A stretch of 12,841 nucleotides of DNA, from positions 1-12,841 of the forward strand of contig CAKTAM010000049.1 of the NCBI GenBank assembly GCA_934527255.1, written 5' to 3'. Within the stretch, counting starts at the first letter, position 1, and each line of letters starts with the position of its first letter. Positions 1-7,131 of the stretch are shown one piece after another. A program made the position numbers and the translations under genes. Below the pieces are notes generated by a model. It was not told the DNA's origin. It ran no database searches and saw only the letters and a program-made list of their open reading frames with translations. Source of the DNA: an uncultured Oscillospiraceae bacterium. GTDB taxonomy: Bacteria; Bacillota; Clostridia; Oscillospirales; Ruminococcaceae.

Positions 1-441
1 GTCGGGGTTTGCGGCGGGCGCTGCCGGGGTGTTTTCGGCGGCGGGGGCGGTTGCCAGCGTGTTGTATTCCAGCACGGCCTCGCGCACGCCGCGGCGCTGG
101 CGGCTGACCACAAAGGTTTTGTTGGTGCGTGGATCATGGTACAGCAGGTCGCGCAGCTGGCCGCTTGCAGGCGCAGGTACGCCGCCGACCACGGCGTAAT
201 AGCTTTTCTGCATGGCACGCCGGGCAACATCGCTGCACAAGGCGGCAGCAGCCTGCGGGGTGCGGGCAACGACCATCAGCCCGCCCACGGGCTGATCCAG
301 CCGGTGCACGGGGTAAACGCGGCCGCCGGTCTGGGCCGCCAGCCGGGCCAGCAGGGTATCGGGGCCGCTGCCCTCGGTCGGCAGCCCGGCGGGCTTTTGG
401 CAGATCAGCAGGTGCGCATCCTGATACAGCAGCTCGATCAA
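1..441 (-). CDS. RluA-family 23S rRNA pseudouridine synthase, C-terminus cut by window edge
   Basis: Converts specific uridines in rRNA (or tRNA) to pseudouridine. The 147 residues visible are the N-terminal half of the catalytic domain. They open with IELLYQDAHLLICQKPAG, the usual first strand of the family, and contain HRLDQPVGG at about 46-54, in which D49 is the expected catalytic aspartate, followed by KSYYAVVGG at 79-87. The start is a TTG at 439-441, chosen because AAAGGAGGG lies 7 bases upstream on this strand and no ATG fits. At the window edge the reading frame runs into an Ala/Pro-rich stretch (about residues 131-147) where relatives normally go straight on to the GRTHQIRVH region, so this is probably a low-complexity loop insertion. 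The family is clear; the exact target site (RluC/RluD-like or other) cannot be told from this half. Confidence 0.88.
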   Translation of the reverse strand, partial: MIELLYQDAHLLICQKPAGLPTEGSGPDTLLARLAAQTGGRVYPVHRLDQPVGGLMVVARTPQAAAALCSDVARRAMQKSYYAVVGGVPAPASGQLRDLLYHDPRTNKTFVVSRQRRGVREAVLEYNTLATAPAAENTPAAPAANPD

Positions 442-787
442 GAAAAAGCCCTCCTTTCGGGATGGTCGGCCGACGGGGTGCGGCCGTACGGTGAAAAAAC
501 GGTGCGGCTGCCGCGGGCGGCCTTGCCGTGCCGGAAAAGCGGCAGCCCTGACAGCGCCGGGCGGTTTGACGGGGGAGCGGGCAGCTTCGCCGTGCGCTGC
601 AGAACGCGCTGCAATACCCGGCTGTGCTTTTGGAAACACCGGAATATGCGCAGCGGCTATCCTGCCCATTCAAGCGGGTTGGAGCACTCCTGCTCAGAGC
701 GCCGGAATATTCGCAATGACCTTCCGGACAATGCCGGGGTGTCCCAAATTGTCTTTCAGATACTGTTGGAATGTTCCAAGTTGTCTT
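442..787. other. 346-base spacer between the methyltransferase and pseudouridine synthase genes
   Basis: No convincing gene is seen on either strand. The spacer holds two pairs of imperfect direct repeats. One is CCGGAATATGCGCA at 639-652 and CCGGAATATTCGCA at 702-715. The other is the 21-base repeat at 740-760 and 772-792, listed separately. A run of six T on the minus strand near 496-502, after a GC-rich stretch, could be part of a weak terminator for minus-strand transcription, but no good stem is seen. No clear promoter for the pseudouridine synthase was found, although that gene has a strong ribosome binding site. Confidence 0.5.
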
Positions 788-792
788 TCAGA
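740..792. repeat. Imperfect 21-base tandem direct repeat, 32-base period
   Basis: Positions 740-760 and 772-792 are the same 21-base sequence with two differences (TGT[C/T]CCAA[A/G]TTGTCTTTCAGA); the 11 bases between them are unrelated. The second copy overlaps the stop codon of the methyltransferase gene. A small palindrome, TTGGAA-TG-TTCCAA (766-779), bridges the spacer and the second copy. It could be a local duplication or the remains of a small dispersed repeat; the window holds no further copy. Confidence 0.7.
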
Positions 793-803
793 CAACCTGG
801 AAC
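773..803 (-). terminator. Strong hairpin straddling the methyltransferase stop codon
   Basis: GTTCCAAGTTGTCT (773-786) pairs with AGACAACCTGGAAC (790-803) through 14 positions with one mismatch, which becomes a G-U pair in the minus-strand RNA; the loop is three bases. The stop codon of the methyltransferase (788-790) lies at the loop. No T-run follows on either strand, so it is not a textbook intrinsic terminator. It may instead protect the 3' end of the message or hinder ribosome release. Confidence 0.4.
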
Positions 804-2017
804 AGAAAGAATTTCAGATAGTCGGTTTCGTCCACGCCCCACAGAATGGGGTGATCCGGCGCCTGCTGGCGCGCCTCGATCTGCCGCAGCTGCACATTGG
901 CGTCATGGGCGGCATCGGCCAGCATGCGGCGAAAATGCGTTTCGTCGGCAAAATGGCTGCACGAGCAGGTGGCCAGATAGCCGCCGCGCGGCAGCAGCTT
1001 CATGGCGCGCAGGTTGATCTCCTTATACCCGCGCAGGGCGCTTTGCAGCGTTTTGCGGCTTTTGGTAAAGGCGGGCGGGTCAAGAATGATAAAATCATAC
1101 GGGCTGCTGCCTGCCGCCTCCAACCGGGGCAACAGGTCAAAAACATTTTCGGCCAGAAAATCCATCCGATCCTCCAGCCCGTTCAGCGCGGCGTTGGCCC
1201 GCGCCATTTCCACGGCGCTTTCGCTGATATCCACGGCGGTAACATGGGCCGCGCCGCCCGCGGCGGCGTTCAGCGCAAAGCTGCCGGTGTGGGTAAAGCA
1301 ATCCAGCACATGCCGCCCGGCCGCCAGCCGTGCCACAGCCAGCCGGTTGTATTTCTGATCCAGAAAGAAGCCGGTCTTCTGGCCGTTTTCCACGTCCACA
1401 CGGTAGCGGATGCCGTTTTCGCAAATTTCGGTCACGGGGCTTTCCGGGCAGGGCAGGCCTGGCAGCGGGTACCAGCCCTTGCTTTCCGCAAGGCCCTCGT
1501 GGGCGCGCAGGGCCACATCGTTGCGCTCGTACAGGCCGCGGATATCCTGCCCATCCGCCCGCAGCAGCTCCACCAGCAGGGGAAACAGCAGCCCTTTCAG
1601 GCGCTCCATGCCAAGCGAAAGCGTTTGCGTGACCAGCAGGTCGTGAAAACGGTCGACCGTCAGCCCGGGAAACTGATCCGCCTCGCCGAAAATGATGCGG
1701 CAGCAGTCAATATCGGGGCCCATGACGGTTTTGCGGTATTCCCATGCGTACCGCAGCCGCCGCTGCCAGAAGGCGGTGTCGAAGGTGTCGTTGGCATTGC
1801 GGGAGATCAGCCGGATGCGTATTTTGGAGCTTTCGCTCAGAAAGCCCGTGCCAAGATAGCGCCCTTTGGTGCTTACCACATCCACCAACCCGCCGTTTTC
1901 GGGCTGCCCGTCGGTGGCAAGCAGCTCGGTGTCATACACCCACGGATGACCGTGCTGCAGCGAGATCTCGGCTTTTTTGGTGACGGTCACGCGGGGGTAA
2001 CTGCGCTGTTGTTTCAT
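788..2017 (-). CDS. rlmI: Class I SAM-dependent 23S rRNA (cytosine-C5) methyltransferase, RlmI/YwbD-like
   Basis: Predicted to add a methyl group from S-adenosylmethionine to C5 of a cytosine in 23S rRNA (C1962 in E. coli RlmI). The 409 residues match the usual family length of about 390-400. An N-terminal PUA-type RNA-binding domain (about 1-75, with HGHPWVYDTEL) is followed by EADQFPGLTVDRF at 112-124. The Rossmann methyltransferase domain has motif I LDCFTHTGSFAL at 238-249, acidic VDISESAVE after it, DPPAFTKS at 313-320 (motif IV) and TCSCSHF at 350-356, carrying the expected catalytic cysteine. The ATG at 2015-2017 was chosen because AGGAG lies 7 bases upstream and the PUA domain starts there; a longer frame to 2230 only reads through the neighbour. 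The gene overlaps the stop of the upstream CYTH gene as ATGA, which implies translational coupling. The methyltransferase family is certain, the exact target nucleotide is inferred. Confidence 0.92.
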   Translation of the reverse strand: MKQQRSYPRVTVTKKAEISLQHGHPWVYDTELLATDGQPENGGLVDVVSTKGRYLGTGFLSESSKIRIRLISRNANDTFDTAFWQRRLRYAWEYRKTVMGPDIDCCRIIFGEADQFPGLTVDRFHDLLVTQTLSLGMERLKGLLFPLLVELLRADGQDIRGLYERNDVALRAHEGLAESKGWYPLPGLPCPESPVTEICENGIRYRVDVENGQKTGFFLDQKYNRLAVARLAAGRHVLDCFTHTGSFALNAAAGGAAHVTAVDISESAVEMARANAALNGLEDRMDFLAENVFDLLPRLEAAGSSPYDFIILDPPAFTKSRKTLQSALRGYKEINLRAMKLLPRGGYLATCSCSHFADETHFRRMLADAAHDANVQLRQIEARQQAPDHPILWGVDETDYLKFFLFQVV

Positions 2018-2553
2018 TGCTTGTCTCCTGTTCTGCTTTCGCATTCTGCCGGTGCAGTGTGCGCCGCGCATTTCTGCCGCCAGTAGGCGCTCATGCTGAA
2101 GGTGGAATCCTCCGTTTTTTCCTCGCCCAGAAAAGCGGGCGGCGAAAATGCGGCGGCCTCCTCCACGCTGGAAAACTCCACCTCGGCATAGTAAAAAGCC
2201 GTCGGCTCGGTTTCGTCCACATGGCTGCACTCCAGAATATGGCCGTCGGGCAGCCGGTACAGCCGGGTACGCTTGCGGATAAGCGGCACGCCCAGAAACG
2301 CCTGCAGCCGGGCAAAGGTCTCGGCCGAAAGCGGCGTTTCAATCTCCTCGCGGGCCAGCGTGCCCTTTCCCTTGATGCATAAGATATACGCATCGGCGGC
2401 AGGGCGGTCGTTTTGGGCGGCCGTGTGCTCGCTGCGAATGCGCACCACCGGCGCGGTGCAAAGATAGCCCTGTGCTTTTTCCACCTCTGCCAGCAGCGAC
2501 AGCGCGCCCTCCTGCGGAAACCCGTTCAGCAGCCAGCGGCGTTCAATTTCCAT
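2014..2553 (-). CDS. CYTH-domain protein (triphosphate tunnel metalloenzyme family)
   Basis: CYTH proteins form an eight-stranded tunnel that binds a triphosphate with divalent metal; bacterial members include inorganic triphosphatases and class IV adenylate cyclases. The signature ExExK appears here as EIERR (E2, E4), with Arg instead of the usual Lys. It is followed by the strand pattern of charged pairs expected for the tunnel: VRIRSE at 37-42, LCIKGKG at 58-64, REEIE at 68-72, RKRTRLYRL at 93-101, and AEVEF at 123-127. With 179 residues it is a single-domain member with no CHAD domain. The start ATG at 2551-2553 has AAAGGA 7 bases upstream. It lies 138 bases after the UvrA2-like gene and overlaps the methyltransferase start, suggesting one operon. 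Substrate is unknown; triphosphatase activity is a family-level guess, adenylate cyclase is less likely. Confidence 0.88.
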   Translation of the reverse strand: MEIERRWLLNGFPQEGALSLLAEVEKAQGYLCTAPVVRIRSEHTAAQNDRPAADAYILCIKGKGTLAREEIETPLSAETFARLQAFLGVPLIRKRTRLYRLPDGHILECSHVDETEPTAFYYAEVEFSSVEEAAAFSPPAFLGEEKTEDSTFSMSAYWRQKCAAHTAPAECESRTGDKQ

Positions 2554-2585
2554 ATGGCGATCCTTTCTGCTGCCTTTGGCGGCTT

Positions 2586-2603
2586 TGTCGGCTGCGGCCG
2601 ACA
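2586..2603. repeat. Perfect 7-bp inverted repeat in the uvrA2-CYTH gap
   Basis: TGTCGGC-TGCG-GCCGACA, a perfect 7-bp stem with a 4-base loop, lies 33 bases before the CYTH start on the minus strand. A second palindrome, CCTGCC-C-GGCAGG, is at 2648-2660, closer to the UvrA2 stop. Neither is followed by a T-run in the direction of transcription, so they are more likely mRNA processing or stability structures within the operon than a full terminator. Confidence 0.4.
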
Positions 2604-2691
2604 GGCGCCCCCAAGGGCAGCGGGCCTTTTTTCGGTTGGCACATTCGCCTGCCCGGCAGGGCGGTCAGAATGGCCGGATGCGGCGGCACGG

Positions 2692-5190
2692 TTACAGATA
2701 CCGCCCTGTCAGGCTGGCGGCATTGGCGCGAATTTCCTCCGGCGTGCCGCAGGCGACGATGCGCCCGCCGACCAGCCCGCCTCCGGGGCCCATATCCACC
2801 ACATAATCGGCATTGCGGATCAGGTCAAGGTCGTGCTCAATGACGATGACGGTCGCGCCGCGGTCGATCAGCCGCTGAAAAACGCCCAGCAGGGTCTGCA
2901 CATCCAGCGGGTGCAGGCCGATGGTCGGCTCGTCAAAGACGAAAACGGCGTCCTCCTGCCCGCGGCCCATCTCGCTGGCCAGCTTCAGCCGCTGGGCCTC
3001 GCCGCCCGAAAGGCTGGGCGTGGCCTCGCCAAGCGTCAAATAGCCCAGCCCCAGCGCGGAAAGCGTTTGCAGCCGCCCGGCCACCAGCTTCAGGTCGCTG
3101 CAGGCGGCAAGTGCTTCGTCAACGCTCATTTCCATCAGGCGGGGCAGCGAACAGGCGCTGCCGTCCGGCTGCGGCCGGGTGATCTGCAGGGCATCCCGTC
3201 CGTAGCGTGAGCCGCCGCAATCCGGGCAGGAAATTTCCACATCCGGCAGAAACTGAATGTCCAGGCTGATGCTGCCGGTGCCGTCGCAGGTCGGGCAGCG
3301 CAGACGGCCGGTATTGTAGGAAAAATCTCCGGCTTTATACTGCAGCTGCCGCGCCTGGGGCAGGCTGGCGTATATTTTGCGCAGTTCATCGTGTACATTG
3401 GCATAGGTGGCCACGGTAGAGCGTACGTTGATGCCGATGGGCGTCGCGTCGATCAGCTTGATCTGCGCAATGCTGGGCGCGCTGACAGAGAGAACATGCG
3501 CGGGCAGGGCGCTGCCGCTAAGGGCGGCCTGCAGCCCGGGGATCAGGCTTTCCAAAATCAGCGTCGTTTTGCCCGAGCCGGAAACCCCGGTGACGGCGGT
3601 CAGCCTCCCCTTGGGCAGCCGCAGCGTCAGCGGCTGCACGGTGTGCAGCGCCCCAGTATGCAGCTCGATGCAGCCAAGGGAAAACAACTGCTCCGGCGGC
3701 GTTTTCGGCCGCGCGGGCAGGGTGCGTGCGCCGGAGAGAAACGCGCCGATGAGCGAGTGTTCGCTGCGGGCAAGCTCGTCCACCGTTCCCTGTGCCAGAA
3801 TGCGGCCGCCCTTTTCGCCGGCCCCCGGCCCCATTTCGATCAGCCAGTCGGCATCCTTCAGAATCTGTGTGTCGTGGTCGACCAGCACGATGGAGTTGCC
3901 GTCGGCGATCAGGTCGCGCATAACGCCGCGCAGCCCCTCGATGTTGGAGGGGTGCAGCCCGATGGAGGGTTCATCCAGCACATACAAAACACCGGTGGTG
4001 CGGTTGCGTACCGAGCGTGCCAGCTGTACGCGCTGCCGTTCGCCGGTGGAAAGCGTGGCAGCCGCACGGTCAAGTGACAGATAGCCAAGCCCCAGCTCCA
4101 GCAGGCGCGTCGCCATGCCGTGAAAGGAATCGCAGATGCTTTCCGCCATGGCGGCCATTTCTGCAGGCAGCGTTTGGGGTACGCAGACGACCCAGTCGGC
4201 AAGTGCCTGCAGCGGCATGCGGCAGGCATCCGGCAGGGAAACGCCGTTGATGCGGGGGGCGCGGGCAGCCTCTGACAGGCGCGTACCGCCGCAGCACGGG
4301 CAGACCGCCTGCTTCAAAAAGCGCTCGACGCGCTTCATGCCTTTTTCGTCCTTCACCTTGGCCAGCGCGTTTTCAACGGTGTACACCGCGTTGAAATAGG
4401 TAAAATCCATCTCTCCGGCTGCGCCGGTCTTCTGGTTCTGGTACACCATGTGCATTTTGTTCGCCGGGCCGTGCAGCACAATATCCTTTTCCTTTTCGGT
4501 CAGCTGCCGGAACGGCACATCCGTGCGCACGCCCAGCTTGCGGGCCATATCCTTCATCAGCGACCACATCAGCGTCTGCCACGGCAGCACCGCGCCCTCG
4601 TCGATGGAAAGCGTGTCGTCCGGCACCAGCGAGGTCTCGTCGACCGTACGCACAATGCCGGTGCCGTCGCATTTGCGGCAGGCTCCGGTGCTGTTGAACG
4701 AAAGCTCCTCGGCGGAGGGCGCAAAAAAAGATACGCCGCATACCGGACAGACCAGCTGCGCCCCGGCCGCTACATTCTGCGAGGGCGGCGCATAGTGGCC
4801 GTTGGGGCAGTAGTGGCTGGCCAGCCGCGAGAACATCAGCCGCAGCACGTTCAACAGCTCGGTCGAGGTGCCGAAGGTGCTGCGGATGCCGGGCACGCCC
4901 GGCCGCTGGTGCAGCGCCAGCGCCGCCGGTACATAGCACAGCTCGTCCACCTGCGCCTTTTCCGCCTGCGTCATCCGGCGGCGGGTGTAGGTGGAAAGCG
5001 CCTCCAGATACCGCCGCGAGCCCTCGGCATACAGCACGCCCAGCGCCAACGAGGATTTGCCCGAGCCGGAGACCCCGGCGATGCCGACAATGCGGTTCAG
5101 CGGAATATCCACGTCAATGTTTTTCAGGTTGTGTACTCTTGCGCCCCTTACCCGAATAAAGCCGGGGGCGCTGCGGTCGGTATCTGCCAT
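2692..5190 (-). CDS. UvrA2-type ABC ATPase (excinuclease subunit A paralogue lacking the UvrB-binding domain)
   Basis: A tandem ABC ATPase of the UvrA family; UvrA scans DNA for bulky damage, while class II members are linked to DNA-intercalating drug resistance or have unclear roles. At 832 residues it is about 100 shorter than UvrA. Seen in order: Walker A GVSGSGKSS at 39-47; a direct passage from RLMFSRLASHYC (117-128) to the first zinc module (C148, C151, C171, C174), where housekeeping UvrA carries its UvrB-binding domain of over 100 residues; CPCC at 297-300; a variant signature LSTGERQ at 380-386; Walker B VLYVLDEPSIGLH at 401-413; second Walker A GVSGSGKTT at 535-543; zinc finger C632/C635/C655/C658 (C-x2-C-x19-C-x2-C); LSGGEAQ at 727-733; VFVFDEPTIGLH at 749-760. 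The start is the ATG at 5188-5190, 13 bases after AGGAGG; a TTG at 5214 has no ribosome binding site. It heads a probable operon with the CYTH and rRNA methyltransferase genes. Confidence 0.92.
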   Translation of the reverse strand: MADTDRSAPGFIRVRGARVHNLKNIDVDIPLNRIVGIAGVSGSGKSSLALGVLYAEGSRRYLEALSTYTRRRMTQAEKAQVDELCYVPAALALHQRPGVPGIRSTFGTSTELLNVLRLMFSRLASHYCPNGHYAPPSQNVAAGAQLVCPVCGVSFFAPSAEELSFNSTGACRKCDGTGIVRTVDETSLVPDDTLSIDEGAVLPWQTLMWSLMKDMARKLGVRTDVPFRQLTEKEKDIVLHGPANKMHMVYQNQKTGAAGEMDFTYFNAVYTVENALAKVKDEKGMKRVERFLKQAVCPCCGGTRLSEAARAPRINGVSLPDACRMPLQALADWVVCVPQTLPAEMAAMAESICDSFHGMATRLLELGLGYLSLDRAAATLSTGERQRVQLARSVRNRTTGVLYVLDEPSIGLHPSNIEGLRGVMRDLIADGNSIVLVDHDTQILKDADWLIEMGPGAGEKGGRILAQGTVDELARSEHSLIGAFLSGARTLPARPKTPPEQLFSLGCIELHTGALHTVQPLTLRLPKGRLTAVTGVSGSGKTTLILESLIPGLQAALSGSALPAHVLSVSAPSIAQIKLIDATPIGINVRSTVATYANVHDELRKIYASLPQARQLQYKAGDFSYNTGRLRCPTCDGTGSISLDIQFLPDVEISCPDCGGSRYGRDALQITRPQPDGSACSLPRLMEMSVDEALAACSDLKLVAGRLQTLSALGLGYLTLGEATPSLSGGEAQRLKLASEMGRGQEDAVFVFDEPTIGLHPLDVQTLLGVFQRLIDRGATVIVIEHDLDLIRNADYVVDMGPGGGLVGGRIVACGTPEEIRANAASLTGRYL

Positions 5191-5255
5191 GGTGCGTGTC
5201 TGGCCTCCTGACAATGTGGTGCAATGGGGGGGCGGTGTATCAATCGTTATTTTCC

Positions 5256-5264
5256 ATTATAGCA
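5256..5264 (-). promoter_or_regulatory. Extended -10 promoter for the UvrA2-type gene
   Basis: On the minus strand the sequence reads TGC-TATAAT, a consensus -10 box (5256-5261) with an extended -10 TG element (5262-5264). The -35 position (TGGGAA with a 17-base spacer) is poor, which is usual when an extended -10 is present. Transcription would start near 5249 and give a leader of about 60 bases ahead of the UvrA2 start codon. Confidence 0.65.
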
Positions 5265-5380
5265 CAAATCGGCCGTTCTTCCCAGTCATCCGGCAAAGAA
5301 AATATGCCGGGCAGCCGGAAGGAGCGGCCGAAAAGCACAAGAATACTGCTTTTGGGGACGGCGCTGCCGCCGTGCGGCTT

Positions 5381-5571
5381 TTATTGGGCGTCAGGCTTCA
5401 GCGGGCCGTAATAATAGCTTGCCGTTGCGCCGCCGTCCATCAGCAGGGTAGAGCTGGTGATGAAAGCGCCGCGGTCGCTCATCAGCAGCTCGGCCGCGTT
5501 GGCAATCTCATCCGCCGGGCAATGGCCAGGCCGATCTGCCCGGCGCCGGCCCACAGCATAACGTTTTTCAT
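5381..5571 (-). pseudogene. Short-chain dehydrogenase/reductase remnant with large internal deletion
   Basis: The first codons, from the ATG at 5569-5571, encode MKNVMLWAGAGQIGLAIAR, the first strand and glycine-rich NAD(P)-binding loop (GAGQIG) of an SDR. About 20 codons in, the sequence jumps to the SDR C-terminus in another frame: ADEIANAAELLMSDRGAF, then SSTLLMDGGATASYYYGPL and KPDAQ, ending at a TAA at 5381-5383. An intact relative has around 270-280 residues, so some 200 or more codons are missing. The junction lies within CCCGGCGG near 5513-5519. Because of the frame change the translated product would be only about 30 residues. The ATG overlaps the flavodoxin stop as ATGA with GGAG 8 bases upstream, so the two genes were once translationally coupled. 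An imperfect AAAAGCA/TGCTTTT stem (5331-5353) beyond the stop may be a weak terminator. Confidence 0.85.
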
Positions 5572-6032
5572 TCCTTGTTCTCCAACAGCTTGCGGACGCT
5601 TTGCGCCCATGCGGTCAGCTCCGCCTCCGGCGTTTCCAGCCGGTCGCCGCCCTGTGCGTCAAACCGGGCCTGCAGCTCGCAGGCAAATACCGCGCCGGGG
5701 CAGGCTTTTTTCATATCGGTGATCACATGACCGGGCCAGCCGCCGTTGGTCATAAACGGAACGACCGTTTTGCCCGCAAAGCTTTGCCGGTCCAGAAAGG
5801 TCTTGACGGCGGGGGCCATGGTATACCACCAGGTGGGGGTGCCGACGGCGATCACGTCATAATCGGCCGGATCCAGCTCCAGCGGCTTCAGCGGCGGCTC
5901 ATAGCCGCGCTCGACCTCCCGCTGGCCCTGGTCGACCACCTGTGAATAGCTGCCGGTATACGGTACGGCGGTCTCCAGCCGCAGCAGTCTGCCGCCGGTC
6001 TCGGCCTGCAGCAGGCGGGCCCTTTTGGACAT
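5568..6032 (-). pseudogene. Flavodoxin (Flavodoxin_4-like), 5'-truncated, lacking the FMN phosphate loop
   Basis: Flavodoxins carry FMN and move electrons to reductases. The 154 residues hold the typical clostridial pattern PYTGSYSQVVDQ (24-35), DYDVIAVGTPTWWYTMAPA (57-75) and KTVVPFMTNGGWPGH (88-102). What is missing is the N-terminus: relatives begin with a strand and phosphate loop (of the form ILVAYFSxTGxT) before the helix that corresponds here to SKRARLLQAETGG. An in-frame TAA lies just upstream (near 6041-6043) and the first usable codon, ATG at 6030-6032, has no ribosome binding site. No P-loop was found in the other frames of the 33-base gap to the LysR stop. The product, if made, should not bind FMN normally. 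The flanking SDR is also broken, so this is most likely a decaying pair. A recent remodelling that created a shortened functional protein is possible but less likely. Confidence 0.75.
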
Positions 6033-6064
6033 CAGTCGTTATGGGCGGCCGAACTGTGGCGCGG

Positions 6065-6973
6065 TCAGCCGCGCGGCGCGCCTTCGCCGTCGGCAAACTG
6101 CAGGCGCAGCAGGTCGGCAAAGGCCGTCACAGCCGGGCTGCGGTTCTCCTTTTTCCAGAAAGCGCAGTAGGTGCGCCGGATGGGCGTGCCGCCGCGCACC
6201 AGCGGAATGCGGGCGATGGAGGCGCTGAACAGCGGGGCGGTGCCGCTGCCCTCCACCGGCAAAAAGCCCTTGCGCCCAATGACCATCATTCGCGCCTCCT
6301 CCAGGTTTTCCGCATACAGAAACTCGCCCGAAAGGCCGACTACGGTGCGGTAATATTCCGTTTCGGTCTCCCGCTGGGCGGGCGAGGCGACCAGAATGCA
6401 GGCGGTCTCTTTCAACTCCTGCGGCGAAATGCGCGCTAGACGTGCCAGGGGGCTGTGTGCCGAGACCTCCACAAAGGCGGAGCAGGTTTTCAGAACCAGG
6501 TTGACATATTCCTCCGAAAAGGCGCGCCGCTGGTCGTTGAGGACCAGATCGGCCCGGCCGGAGCGCAGCATATCATACAGCTCCTCGTGGTTGCCGTATT
6601 CCACGCTGACGCTGACCTGCGGATACCGCAGGGAAAACGCCTCCAGCGCCCGCTGAAATTCTCCGCCGGTATAGCAGCGCAGGTATCCGATGCGCAGGGC
6701 CGACTGTCCGCCCTGTGCAATGTTTTGCGCCTCCTGGCACATCCGCTCATAATCGGCCGTCAGAATCAGGCTTTTCTGATAAAAGTACTCGCCCGCGGGC
6801 GTCAGAAGAAAGCTGCGGTTCCGGCGCTCCAGAAGCGGAAAACCAAGCTCACGCTCCAGCGCCTGTATCTGTTGAGAAATGGCCGATTGGGAGATATAGT
6901 TTTCCTCCGCGGCGGCGGAAAAGCTGTTCAGCCGAACGACGGATTGAAAATATCTCAGCGAGCGAAGCATCAT
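6065..6973 (-). CDS. LysR-family transcriptional regulator
   Basis: A DNA-binding activator or repressor that responds to a small ligand. The 302 residues are the standard length for the family. The N-terminal winged helix-turn-helix is clear: LRSLRYFQSVVRLNSFSAAA with SQSAISQQIQALERELG (28-44) and PLLERRNRSFLLTPAGE (46-62). A linker helix leads to a periplasmic-binding-like effector domain from about residue 91 (SALRIGYLRCYTGGEF) to the end. Two ATGs are adjacent (6971-6973 and 6968-6970); the first has AAAGGA 10 bases upstream. The gene ends 33 bases before the truncated flavodoxin on the same strand. LysR genes often sit beside the oxidoreductases they control, so the flavodoxin/SDR pair may have been its target. 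No operator could be identified. Confidence 0.93.
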   Translation of the reverse strand: MMLRSLRYFQSVVRLNSFSAAAEENYISQSAISQQIQALERELGFPLLERRNRSFLLTPAGEYFYQKSLILTADYERMCQEAQNIAQGGQSALRIGYLRCYTGGEFQRALEAFSLRYPQVSVSVEYGNHEELYDMLRSGRADLVLNDQRRAFSEEYVNLVLKTCSAFVEVSAHSPLARLARISPQELKETACILVASPAQRETETEYYRTVVGLSGEFLYAENLEEARMMVIGRKGFLPVEGSGTAPLFSASIARIPLVRGGTPIRRTYCAFWKKENRSPAVTAFADLLRLQFADGEGAPRG

Positions 6974-7026
6974 ATATCACCTGTCCTTTCCGGAATGGTC
7001 GGGCTTGGGCAAAAGCGGGGGCAGCC

Positions 7027-7128
7027 GCCGGGCACAGGCGGCATGTCCGCCTGACAGCCGGTCATTCCGCCGACGATGTGGGGCGGCGTGCGCCGCGCAT
7101 ACCGGCGGTGTCTGCCGGGCACAGGCGG
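7027..7128. repeat. Direct 15-base repeat pair with hairpin between the YwaF-like and LysR genes
   Basis: GCCGGGCACAGGCGG occurs exactly at 7027-7041 and 7114-7128, 87 bases apart. The left copy forms a perfect hairpin with the following bases, CAGGCGG-CATGT-CCGCCTG (7035-7053). A further palindrome, GCGGCG-TG-CGCCGC, is at 7083-7096. This is the 158-base gap downstream of the YwaF-like gene and upstream of LysR. No T-run marks a terminator and no clear LysR promoter is visible; the structures may act in termination with a factor or be a small duplicated element. Confidence 0.5.
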
Positions 7129-7131
7129 TTT

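Noticed and set aside
661..720. Possible tRNA in the 442-787 spacer
   Set aside because: No T-loop consensus or acceptor pairing could be found on either strand.
781..795. Resemblance of GTCTGAA to the Neisseria DNA uptake sequence
   Set aside because: Only seven bases agree, the GCC before them is absent, and the gene content is that of a Firmicute.
491..2086. Long open frame on the plus strand (531 codons), and similar long frames opposite other genes such as 11166-12782 on the minus strand
   Set aside because: They lie opposite the methyltransferase and second ABC genes, whose motifs are unmistakable; high GC content leaves few stops in antisense frames, and the translations have no recognisable domain.
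2018..2230. N-terminal extension of the rRNA methyltransferase
   Set aside because: The extra 71 residues are antisense-like low-complexity sequence inside the CYTH gene; the start at 2017 has a good ribosome binding site and begins the PUA domain.
5191..5214. TTG start for the UvrA2-type gene at 5214
   Set aside because: No ribosome binding site precedes it, and the AGGAGG motif lies inside the putative extension, upstream of the ATG at 5190.
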